A stretch of 64,000 bases of DNA from the NCBI GenBank assembly GCA_029248525.1, contig JAQWJE010000049.1:450535-514534 (forward strand). The letters are read 5' to 3'. A model generated the notes under the pieces. It did no database searches. It had not been told where the DNA came from and saw only the letters and a program-made list of their open reading frames with translations. The DNA comes from Candidatus Binatia bacterium (lineage in GTDB: Bacteria; Desulfobacterota; Binatia; UBA12015). Numbering within the stretch: position 1 is the first letter of the stretch; each line of letters begins with the position of its first letter. Made by a program: the position numbers and the translations under genes. Below, piece by piece: positions 33,745 to 41,066 of this stretch.

Positions 33745-36117
33745 ATGTCGTCCAGATCGAAAATTTCGCTACCGGTGGATGAACGGATCGATGAAATCCG
33801 GAAAGCGCTGCAGCGGTCGCCCGCGCTGGTGGTCACGGCGCCGCCGGGGGCGGGCAAGACAACTCGAATTCCGCCGGCGCTCATCGGAGATGGGCCTGTT
33901 CTGCTTGTCCAGCCCCGGCGCGTGGCGGCGCGCGGTGTCGCTCGCCGGATCGCACAGGAGAATGAATGGGCGGTCGGCGAAGAAGTTGGCTGGCAAATCC
34001 GATTCGAGCGCAAGTTTGGTCCTCGTACGAAAATCCTGGTGGTGACCGAAGGAATTCTTCTGGCGCGCCTGCAGGAAGATCCATTGCTCTCGGAATTCCG
34101 TACATTGGTCCTCGACGAAGTTCATGAGCGTAGCACTGCCATGGACCTCGGTCTCGCCTTTGCGCGGCAAGTGACCTTGGCGCGGCCTGACTTTCGGTTG
34201 GTCGTGATGTCGGCGACGTTGGATACGGAACTATACGCGACCTTTCTCGACGGCTGCCCGATCGTTGATGTGCCGGTTCGCCAGCATCCGATAGACACGG
34301 TGTACCGGCCGGGGCAGTCTCCAGCGGAGGCCGTTCGTGAGGCTCTTGCCCGGGACTCGGGTCACGTCCTCTGCTTTCTGCCGGGGATGCGGGAGATCGA
34401 GGAAGTCGCCGCGGCTCTGGCGGGCGAGTCCAGGGATACCGAGATCCATCGGTTACACAGCTCCCTGCCGGCCGAACAGCAAGACGCGGCCTTGGCGCCT
34501 ACTGCTCGTCGCAAGGTGATCCTGGCGACGAATATTGCGGAAACCTCGATCACCGTAGACGGCGTGCGGACGGTCGTGGATTCCGGACTGGCGCGGGTCA
34601 TGAGGTATGACCGTCGACGCGAGGTGGATGCTCTCCTGCCCGAGCAGATCTCCGTAGACTCGGCAGATCAGCGCGCTGGTCGCGCCGGTCGAACGGGACC
34701 GGGGACCGCGGTGCGGCTATGGCACCCGGGCCAGGATCTCCGGGAGCATCGCGAGCCCGAGATTTTCCGCACGGAACTCTCGCCTGCACTCCTCGAGATT
34801 CTCGCCTGGTCGGAGGATCCGCGATCGTTTCGTTGGCTGGAGGCCCCGTTGCCCGGCGCTATCGATTCCGGCATGGAGTTGCTCGAAAAATTGGGAGCTG
34901 TCGACGCGGGGAGGCTCACGAAAGAAGGCGAGAGAATGCGTCGTTTGCGGCTGCCTCCGAGGCTCGGCCGTTTTCTGATTGCGGCCGGGCCCACACGCGC
35001 GGCCGCCGAGATTTGCGCGATTCTTGCGGAAGGCCGCGAGCGGAGTGGTCGCGGGGCGGTTGCGATGACCGATTCGGATGTCTTTTCCTTGAGGGAGAAT
35101 TTCTCGCGTGCACCTCAGGCTCTGCAGCGAGTCGCGGCACAGATTCACCGCACCGCAGGAAAAATCCTTGGACCGGAAAAGCCCGAGGCGGCGACTCGGC
35201 CGGGCGCGCAAATCAGCGGGGTGGACGCGACTCACCTCCGCCGGGCCCTTCTGGCGGGCTACCGGGATCGGCTGGCCCATCGGCGGGAAGCAGGCATGGA
35301 TCGGTTGGTGCTCGCTTCGGGACACGGTGCGCATCTGGGGCCGGGTAGTGGCGTTCGGGATGCCGAGTGGTTGGTGGCTATCGGTGTTCGGTCGGCGCGG
35401 GGGAGGCAGGGCGCAGAAGCTCGAATCGAAATTGCGAGCCGTGTCGAGCGCGAGTGGATCAAAGCCGACGAGGAAATCGTTCTCCATCGTCTGGACGCGC
35501 GGACGCACAAGGTCCGCGCTGTCGCTCAAGGGCGGGTTGGGGCGCTTGTTCTGACGGAGAGGCCGACCGCAGTTGTGCCCGAGGAGGCGGCTCGCCTGCT
35601 GTCGGAGGCCTGGGAAAAGAGAGTTCCCGGTTCAGCGGAGATTCATTTGCAGGCCCGTGCTCGTGTGGCGGGGGTGCTGATTCCTCTCGAGGCACTCGCC
35701 GAACAGTTTTGGAATGCTGGGGAGATGCCCCCGGACGATTTCCTGCCTCTCCTGCCGCACCGCCTTCGCCAGCAACTCGAGCGGGGCGCGCCGGAGAGTC
35801 TGGCGGTGCCTAGCGGTCGATCGATACGACTTGAGTACCGGAGCGATGGGGAGGTTGTTCTCGCCGTCAAGCTGCAGGAACTCTTCGGTCTGTCCGAGAC
35901 GCCGACAGTTGGGGCGGGGCAGCCGGTCACGCTCTCTTTGCTGGCGCCCAACCGACGACCCGTGCAGACGACCCAAGATCTACGGAATTTCTGGGAGCAG
36001 ACTTACCCGGAAGTCCGTCGGGAAATGCGCGGCCGTTATCCACGGCATCCGTGGCCGGAGGATCCTCTCGCCGCTCCGGCGACTGCGCGTACCAAGCGCC
36101 GGAGCGGAAAGAGATAA
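33745..36117 (+). CDS. hrpB: ATP-dependent RNA helicase HrpB
   Basis: The 790-residue DEAH-family helicase has Walker A G-A-G-K-T-T near residue 35, L-D-E-V-H-E-R-S for the DExH box, S-A-T-L-D, A-T-N-I-A-E-T-S and the Q-R-x-G-R-x-G-R motif (Q-R-A-G-R-A-G-R-T-G). The HrpB-specific C-terminus ends in R-Y-P-R-H-P-W-P-E-D-P. Function in vivo is unclear; HrpB is nonessential in E. coli. The 3' end is three bases from the convergent SDR gene. Confidence 0.9.
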   Translation: MSSRSKISLPVDERIDEIRKALQRSPALVVTAPPGAGKTTRIPPALIGDGPVLLVQPRRVAARGVARRIAQENEWAVGEEVGWQIRFERKFGPRTKILVVTEGILLARLQEDPLLSEFRTLVLDEVHERSTAMDLGLAFARQVTLARPDFRLVVMSATLDTELYATFLDGCPIVDVPVRQHPIDTVYRPGQSPAEAVREALARDSGHVLCFLPGMREIEEVAAALAGESRDTEIHRLHSSLPAEQQDAALAPTARRKVILATNIAETSITVDGVRTVVDSGLARVMRYDRRREVDALLPEQISVDSADQRAGRAGRTGPGTAVRLWHPGQDLREHREPEIFRTELSPALLEILAWSEDPRSFRWLEAPLPGAIDSGMELLEKLGAVDAGRLTKEGERMRRLRLPPRLGRFLIAAGPTRAAAEICAILAEGRERSGRGAVAMTDSDVFSLRENFSRAPQALQRVAAQIHRTAGKILGPEKPEAATRPGAQISGVDATHLRRALLAGYRDRLAHRREAGMDRLVLASGHGAHLGPGSGVRDAEWLVAIGVRSARGRQGAEARIEIASRVEREWIKADEEIVLHRLDARTHKVRAVAQGRVGALVLTERPTAVVPEEAARLLSEAWEKRVPGSAEIHLQARARVAGVLIPLEALAEQFWNAGEMPPDDFLPLLPHRLRQQLERGAPESLAVPSGRSIRLEYRSDGEVVLAVKLQELFGLSETPTVGAGQPVTLSLLAPNRRPVQTTQDLRNFWEQTYPEVRREMRGRYPRHPWPEDPLAAPATARTKRRSGKR

Positions 36118-36120
36118 GGT

Positions 36121-37008
36121 TCACCCGAAAATCTTGGCGACCACGTCACCGCCCGCGTTCATCGGGACAGCATCTTTAAGATCAGAAATCGCTTCAAAAT
36201 TTTCGGCGATATCATCTACGGTCGCACCCGCACCCAGCTTGGCGCCGGTCGCTTCCACGATCGCGACCTTCGCATAATAGCCTGCACCGGCTTGGATAAT
36301 GGTTCCGGTGGGCGCATCTTCGCTCGCCAGATAGAGCACTGCAGGTGAGACCAGTTCGGGGGTGAGTGCATCGAAAGCCTCTTTCGGGAAGCCGATATTT
36401 TCGGTCATGCGAGTCCCGGCCGTCGGAGCGATGGTGTTGATATGGACGTTGGACTTCTGACCCTCGAGCTTCAGAACATTCATCAGGCCGACAACGCCCA
36501 TCTTGGCGGCGCCGTAATTCGACTGGCCGAAGTTGCCATAGAGGCCCGAGGAAGAGGTCGTGTTGACGATACGACCGTAACCTTGCCCAAGCATCTTTTC
36601 CCACGCGAAGTGCGTGCAGTAGACGGTTCCCATCAAATGGACATCCACGACCAGGTGGAAGTCGTCGAGCGTCATCTTCTTGAAGGTCCGGTCCCGCAGG
36701 ATGCCGGCGTTGTTGATCAAGATATCGATGCGTCCAAAAGCTGAAACGGCGTCGTCGATCAATTTTTCGGCACCGGCGCGGTCACTGACCGAACTGCCGT
36801 TGGCGACAGCCTGCCCTCCGGCCGCCTTGATCTCCGCGACCACTTTTTCGGCGGCCTCGCTGGAACCTCCAGAGCCATCCACCGCTCCGCCGAGGTCGTT
36901 GACGACAACGAGGGCGCCGCGTTCGGCGAGTTGCAGTGCGTGCGAGCGACCGAGACCGCCTCCGGCACCTGTGACAATGGCTACTTTTCCGTCAAAGCGA
37001 ATGGGCAT
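36121..37008 (-). CDS. SDR, (3R)-hydroxyacyl-CoA dehydrogenase-like (MFE2-type domain)
   Basis: The 295-residue product starts M-P-I-R-F-D-G-K, with the coenzyme motif T-G-A-G-G-G-L-G-R. Next come V-N-D-L-G-G and N-N-A-G-I-L-R-D, a typical peroxisomal multifunctional-enzyme type-2 signature, and the catalytic Y-G-A-A-K. It probably oxidises 3-hydroxyacyl-CoA or a steroid hydroxyl group. The start at 37008 follows AAAGGAG. The frame stays open to 38310, but that part is antisense to a convincing crotonase gene and was rejected. It is divergent from that crotonase gene. Confidence 0.85.
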   Translation of the reverse strand: MPIRFDGKVAIVTGAGGGLGRSHALQLAERGALVVVNDLGGAVDGSGGSSEAAEKVVAEIKAAGGQAVANGSSVSDRAGAEKLIDDAVSAFGRIDILINNAGILRDRTFKKMTLDDFHLVVDVHLMGTVYCTHFAWEKMLGQGYGRIVNTTSSSGLYGNFGQSNYGAAKMGVVGLMNVLKLEGQKSNVHINTIAPTAGTRMTENIGFPKEAFDALTPELVSPAVLYLASEDAPTGTIIQAGAGYYAKVAIVEATGAKLGAGATVDDIAENFEAISDLKDAVPMNAGGDVVAKIFG

Positions 37009-37164
37009 GATTTCTCCTTTGGGGGCGTGGGTACCAAGATGGTTTGGCCAGCCGCCTGCTTGAGGAGGGTAAGCAACAGGCTCTGCCGGTGCCACTTTCT
37101 TGAATCGAGGGATCGTTCTCTCGCGCGGATCGGTGTTAAGCAAAGCGCGAGAAAGGTGAACTTC

Positions 37165-37938
37165 ATGAACGATAGAATTGATCTTGAAACCCAATACCTC
37201 CACGCCCATCTGGACCGCGGCGTCCTCCACGTCAGGATTGACCGGTTGGCCAAGCGGAACTCGATGACCCAGGATATGTACCGCGGTCTGAAGAAAGCTT
37301 TGGTGATGACCGACGAGACCCCCGAAATTGATGCCATGTGCATCAAGGGTATGGACGGCTGGTTCTGCGTTGGGGGGGATATGTCCGGCGAGATGGAGAA
37401 CCGCGATGCCTTGATGTCCGAACCTGATCCGACGGACCATCATCCATTTCGCCACCTCGAACGATGCCGCAAGATTGTCGTCTGCTCGGTCGCGGGAAAA
37501 TGCCATGCGGGCGGCTTGAACCTGGTCCTCTTCAGCGACATCACGATTGCCGGCAAAAGTGCGACCTTTCGCGTCCCGGAATTGCTGCGCGGCATCCCGG
37601 ACCCGCATATGAGCGCGCGCCTGCCGTACTTTGTCGGACTGGCCAAGGCGAAATACATGATGTTGACCGCCGCTGAAATTTCGGCTGACGAAGCAGATGC
37701 CTGGGGGATCGTTGCGAAAACGGTCGAGGATGACGAATTGGAGGCCGAGACCGAGCGCGTTCTGGACATCGTTCGACAAACCGGTCCACGAGCTCGGATG
37801 CTGGCGAAGGACGATATCAATCGCCGCTTGCCAGCCTACGATGTTCGCTTGCTGCAAAGGGAGATCATGTCCCCCGAGATGACCGAAGGCATGATGGCGT
37901 TTCTGGAAAAACGTGCGCCCAAATGGCCCCCTGTCTGA
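37165..37938 (+). CDS. Enoyl-CoA hydratase/isomerase (crotonase) family protein
   Basis: The 257-residue product has G-W-F-C-V-G-G-D-M and K-C-H-A-G-G-L-N-L, which form the oxyanion hole of crotonases. It continues with F-R-V-P-E-L-L-R-G-I-P-D-P. A Glu is kept at the position of the first catalytic acid (PE), while the second position appears to be Asp (I-P-D), so activity could differ from a standard hydratase. ATG 37165 follows AAAGGTGA. It is divergent from the SDR at 36121-37008, which suggests a shared beta-oxidation-like route. Confidence 0.8.
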   Translation: MNDRIDLETQYLHAHLDRGVLHVRIDRLAKRNSMTQDMYRGLKKALVMTDETPEIDAMCIKGMDGWFCVGGDMSGEMENRDALMSEPDPTDHHPFRHLERCRKIVVCSVAGKCHAGGLNLVLFSDITIAGKSATFRVPELLRGIPDPHMSARLPYFVGLAKAKYMMLTAAEISADEADAWGIVAKTVEDDELEAETERVLDIVRQTGPRARMLAKDDINRRLPAYDVRLLQREIMSPEMTEGMMAFLEKRAPKWPPV

Positions 37939-37943
37939 TGCTT

Positions 37944-38591
37944 TTATCCGATCGTGCCGCCGTCGGCCGCAGGCTCGAGGCTGGCGGCGGCACTCGGCCT
38001 CTCCGACATCCGTTTGAAGTGAGCGCCGATATTCTTCAGCTCGGGATCGAGCGGCTGTCCGACGAGGACTCCGAAATCGAGGAAGGAAAAAAGCAGAAGG
38101 TCGGCCATGGTCAGCCGATCCCCGCAGACGTATTCCAGCCCGGCCATCCATTGATCGAGCTTGGCTAGGTTGTCGTGCTTGAGGGCCTTGAGTCCCTCGG
38201 CGGCCTCGGGGATCGTGCGCATGCGCTCCTGAAAGAGTCCCAATCCTTCCGCGTAGCGAAAGCCGTTGGCCAATGGCTCGCAGATGTTGAGATCGATCCG
38301 ACGGGTCCACATTCGAGTTTCGGCGCGTTCAGCGGCGTTGTTCCCGATGAGTGCCGGCGTTGGTTGCATCTCTTCGAGGTACTCCGCAATCGCCGTGATC
38401 TCCGATACCATCGCGCCCGTATCCGTTTCGAGGCAGGGGAGCTGGCCTGCCGGATTGCGGGCGAGGTGGCTGTCCTTGCGGTTCTCGCCAGCCATCAAAT
38501 CGACAGTCTCAGCCGGAATGGAGAGTCCTTTCTCGATCACAAACATACGCACGAAGCGCGGGTTGGGTCCCATGCTGTCAAAAATCTTCAT
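37944..38591 (-). CDS. Glutathione S-transferase family protein
   Basis: The 215-residue product has an N-terminal thioredoxin-fold domain starting M-K-I-F-D-S-M-G-P-N-P-R-F-V-R. It includes the cis-Pro-containing Q-L-P-C-L-E-T-D and a Ser/Glu pair S-E-I-T-A-I-A-E-Y-L for the gamma-glutamyl site. The all-alpha domain ends with the N-cap motif A-D-L-L-L-F. The substrate is not predictable. It converges with the crotonase gene five bases away, and is divergent from the SnoaL-like gene. Confidence 0.8.
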   Translation of the reverse strand: MKIFDSMGPNPRFVRMFVIEKGLSIPAETVDLMAGENRKDSHLARNPAGQLPCLETDTGAMVSEITAIAEYLEEMQPTPALIGNNAAERAETRMWTRRIDLNICEPLANGFRYAEGLGLFQERMRTIPEAAEGLKALKHDNLAKLDQWMAGLEYVCGDRLTMADLLLFSFLDFGVLVGQPLDPELKNIGAHFKRMSERPSAAASLEPAADGGTIG

Positions 38592-38648
38592 TGGTTTTCC
38601 GATCCTTTGTTGGGGAAACGCACACATTGATTTCTAACCCTTCGCGAA

Positions 38649-38677
38649 ATTCCTCGTCAATGGTTGGCGCGAGGAAT
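38649..38677. repeat. 8-bp inverted repeat between GST and SnoaL-like genes
   Basis: Perfect 8-base arms (ATTCCTCG and its complement) at 38649-38656 and 38670-38677 are separated by 13 bases in the divergent intergenic region. This could be an operator for a dimeric regulator controlling one or both flanking genes. No regulator gene is adjacent and no T-run follows, so a terminator is unlikely. Confidence 0.35.
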
Positions 38678-38720
38678 CGACTCGGACGACACCGCGGCGT
38701 ATTTATGGGAAGGGTTCGGG

Positions 38721-39221
38721 ATGGAACTCGAAGAGATGATCACCCGCCAGCGAATTCTGGATGCATTGGCCTCTTACTGCCGTGCGCTGGACCGGATGGA
38801 CGAGGAGATTTTTGACGGACTTTGGCATGCGGAGGCAGTGATCGATTATGCAGGCCTCTATCGGGGCGATGCCGTCGGACTGCGGAAATACCTCTGGGAG
38901 ACCCATGCCTTGATGGCAATCCATTCCCATCAGATTGCCAATGTGCAGATCGAGTGCGATGGCGAGCACGTAGCGAGCGAAGCCTATGTGACGGTCAATC
39001 TCTGGACTCTTCCGGACGAGCTGGGTGCTCAAGTCGAAGTGGTCTCGAGAGGCCGATACCTCGATCGTTGGGTCCGAGAGGGTAGCTCGTTGAGAATTAG
39101 GGAACGGGTCCATATCGCCGATATGCAGAGCTTTCGCACCCTCGATTCAGGACGAACGGATTCGGGAGTTGCGCGGGATCGTTCGGATCGGTCCTATCAA
39201 TTTCTCCCGCCAGGGGCTTGA
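38721..39221 (+). CDS. SnoaL-like (NTF2-fold) protein
   Basis: The product of about 166 residues begins M-E-L-E-E-M-I-T-R-Q-R-I-L-D-A-L-A-S-Y-C-R-A-L-D-R-M-D. This is the typical helix of SnoaL_4/nuclear-transport-factor-2-fold proteins, followed by beta strands with H-S-H-Q-I-A-N-V-Q-I. Members are often isomerases, hydratases or ring-hydroxylating-dioxygenase beta-like subunits. An AAGGG sits just upstream of ATG 38721. The exact activity is unassigned. Confidence 0.7.
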   Translation: MELEEMITRQRILDALASYCRALDRMDEEIFDGLWHAEAVIDYAGLYRGDAVGLRKYLWETHALMAIHSHQIANVQIECDGEHVASEAYVTVNLWTLPDELGAQVEVVSRGRYLDRWVREGSSLRIRERVHIADMQSFRTLDSGRTDSGVARDRSDRSYQFLPPGA

Positions 39222-39246
39222 GGTCGGAAGGCATTCGCTCTCGAGG

Positions 39247-40050
39247 TCAGTCCTTGTAGTCGGGTTTGCGACCTTCCCGGCGTGCCCGAATCGCTTCCGC
39301 GAGATTCTCGGTGGTCAACCTGACGAGCAACTGGTTCCGGTTCTCGCAGTCGATCGCATTGGTCAGACTGCCCGCTTCCAGATTGGACCAGAGAATTTTC
39401 TTGGTCATGGCCACTCCGTGGGCACTCCACCCGGTAATCTGCTCGGCCAGAGCCAGAGCCGCCGGCAAAAGTTCTTCGTCGGGCACGACGCGCGAAACCA
39501 GGCCGGATTCGAGCGCTTCGGCCGACTCGATGACGCGTCCACTGAGGATCATTTCGAAAGCACGCGAGGCGCCAATCAAACGCGGCAGTAGGTAGCTGAC
39601 CCCGAGTTCGGTCCCCGCCAATCCGTTGGTGACACCAGCCGAGCGGAAGCGGGCCGAGGAGGAAGCGATTCGGATATCGGCCCCCAGTGGAAGGCACATA
39701 CCGCCGCCGTAGGCCGGGCCGTTGATCGCCGCAATGACGGGTTGGGGCATGGCTCGCATCGTAGGCACCAAATCCGACATATATTCCATGGCGCGGATGG
39801 CAATGCGTGACATGGTCAATCCCTCGGCGTTGGGCGGTACGCCATGGTCCTCGAGGTCCAATCCGGCACAAAACCCTTTTCCGGCACCAGTGAGGATCAC
39901 GCAGTGAGTATCATTGTCGGCGGCCACCGAGGCGAAGGCTTCGTAGAGCGGCCCGACGGTATCAAATGACATCGCATTCATGCGTTCGGGTCGATTGAGA
40001 GTGATCAGAGAGACGTGGTCGATCGGTTTTTCAATTGTCACGTATGCCAT
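39247..40050 (-). CDS. Enoyl-CoA hydratase/isomerase family protein
   Basis: The 267-residue crotonase has R-P-E-R-M-N-A-M near the N-terminus, G-F-C-A-G-L-D-L and I-N-G-P-A-Y-G-G-G-M. The region G-L-A-G-T-E-L-G-V-S-Y-L-L-P keeps the second catalytic Glu position. The first catalytic acid position is not acidic, so an isomerase-, hydrolase- or lyase-type role is possible. It ends four codons after an R-E-G-R-K-P motif typical of the family. It is divergent from the hydrolase at 40128. Confidence 0.8.
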   Translation of the reverse strand: MAYVTIEKPIDHVSLITLNRPERMNAMSFDTVGPLYEAFASVAADNDTHCVILTGAGKGFCAGLDLEDHGVPPNAEGLTMSRIAIRAMEYMSDLVPTMRAMPQPVIAAINGPAYGGGMCLPLGADIRIASSSARFRSAGVTNGLAGTELGVSYLLPRLIGASRAFEMILSGRVIESAEALESGLVSRVVPDEELLPAALALAEQITGWSAHGVAMTKKILWSNLEAGSLTNAIDCENRNQLLVRLTTENLAEAIRARREGRKPDYKD

Positions 40051-40127
40051 GGGGCCAACCTATCGCAGGAAGTCTTTGCCGCACCAAGAGGTTGACGTCC
40101 TTCTTTGCTCAGGGGACACCTTGATCC

Positions 40128-40931
40128 ATGGATGACACCACCCGCATTGGTGAAGTGAATATCGCCTGGGAAGAACATGGCCGGGGACCGGACACTCTGG
40201 TTTTGGTCCATGGCTTCACGGGTGCCCGGATTGATTTCGAGGATCATCTGGTCGGGCTTTCCGAGTCTCGCCGTGTGATCGCAGCCGATCACCGCGGGCA
40301 TGGCGACTCGACGAACTTCGGGACCACCGAGGCCTACTCTCTGGAGATTCTGGCCAATGATCTGTTGGCATTTCTCGAGGAGGTGGCCGAGGGCCCGGTG
40401 GATCTTCTCGGACATTCGATGGGTGGCATGGTGGCTCTTCGCTGCGCTCTGCTTCGTCCCGCGATGTTTCGCTCGCTGGTGTTGATGGATACGGCCGCCG
40501 AGAGTCTGGGAGGTGACGGGCTCCCATCGGGCCTGGATCGATTGGTCCGGTCGCAAGGGCTTCTCGCGATGAACCGTAAAATGCCCCCCTTGCCGGAATC
40601 ACGTCGGATGCGCGAGATATTTGGAGACGCGTGGTTCGAGGCGAATCAGGAGTCGCGCCTGAGCCGGATGGATCCGGAAGCCTTTATTGCTCTCTTTCCC
40701 GAGGTTTTTGGAGGTCCTTCTCTTTTGGACCGACTCGGCGAAATCCGGATTCCGACCACCGTGATGGTTGGTGCTGAAGATACGGCCTTCGTTCCGGCGG
40801 CAGTGCACCTCGCCGAAGGGATCGCCGGGGCGCGCCTCGAGCGGATCGAGGGCGCATGGCATAGCCCCCAGAGAACCCACCCCGAGATCTGGAGATCGCT
40901 CGTGGAAAGGCACCTTCGGGAGCGCGCCTGA
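40128..40931 (+). CDS. Alpha/beta hydrolase
   Basis: The 267-residue product has L-V-H-G-F-T-G, A-A-D-H-R-G-H-G-D-S, the nucleophile elbow G-H-S-M-G-G-M, and a C-terminal His in A-W-H-S-P. This is a typical small serine hydrolase; a thioesterase or esterase role in lipid metabolism is plausible from the surrounding crotonase and SDR genes. The divergent spacing to the crotonase gene is 77 bases. Confidence 0.75.
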   Translation: MDDTTRIGEVNIAWEEHGRGPDTLVLVHGFTGARIDFEDHLVGLSESRRVIAADHRGHGDSTNFGTTEAYSLEILANDLLAFLEEVAEGPVDLLGHSMGGMVALRCALLRPAMFRSLVLMDTAAESLGGDGLPSGLDRLVRSQGLLAMNRKMPPLPESRRMREIFGDAWFEANQESRLSRMDPEAFIALFPEVFGGPSLLDRLGEIRIPTTVMVGAEDTAFVPAAVHLAEGIAGARLERIEGAWHSPQRTHPEIWRSLVERHLRERA

Positions 40932-40934
40932 TAG

Positions 40935-40957
40935 GGAAAACGCTATGTTTTCCTTTT
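40935..40957 (+). terminator. Rho-independent terminator after hydrolase gene
   Basis: A 7-bp stem (GGAAAAC / GTTTTCC) with a 5-base loop is followed directly by a run of four T. It starts four bases after the stop of the gene at 40128-40931 and should end that transcript. Confidence 0.6.
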
Positions 40958-41011
40958 CCGGCGGCCGTGAATTCCCCAATTTCTCTGTTGCGTAATTAGC
41001 GGAGGATCTGC

Positions 41012-41025
41012 TTTTTTATATAGAT
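41012..41025 (+). promoter_or_regulatory. AT-rich promoter-like stretch upstream of the secreted Cys-rich gene
   Basis: A run of T followed by TATATAGAT at 41017-41025 stands out in this GC-rich sequence about 42 bases before the ATG at 41067, and could be a -10 region. I cannot find a convincing -35 hexamer at normal spacing, so this is tentative. Confidence 0.3.
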
Positions 41026-41066
41026 ACCGGCGTGATTTTTGCGCCCGCAGCTCTCAGGAAAACCCC

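Noticed and set aside
37009..38310. Minus-strand open frame extending the SDR to 729 residues
   Set aside because: The upstream part is antisense to a crotonase gene with clear motifs, and the SDR has a strong AAAGGAG start at 37008.
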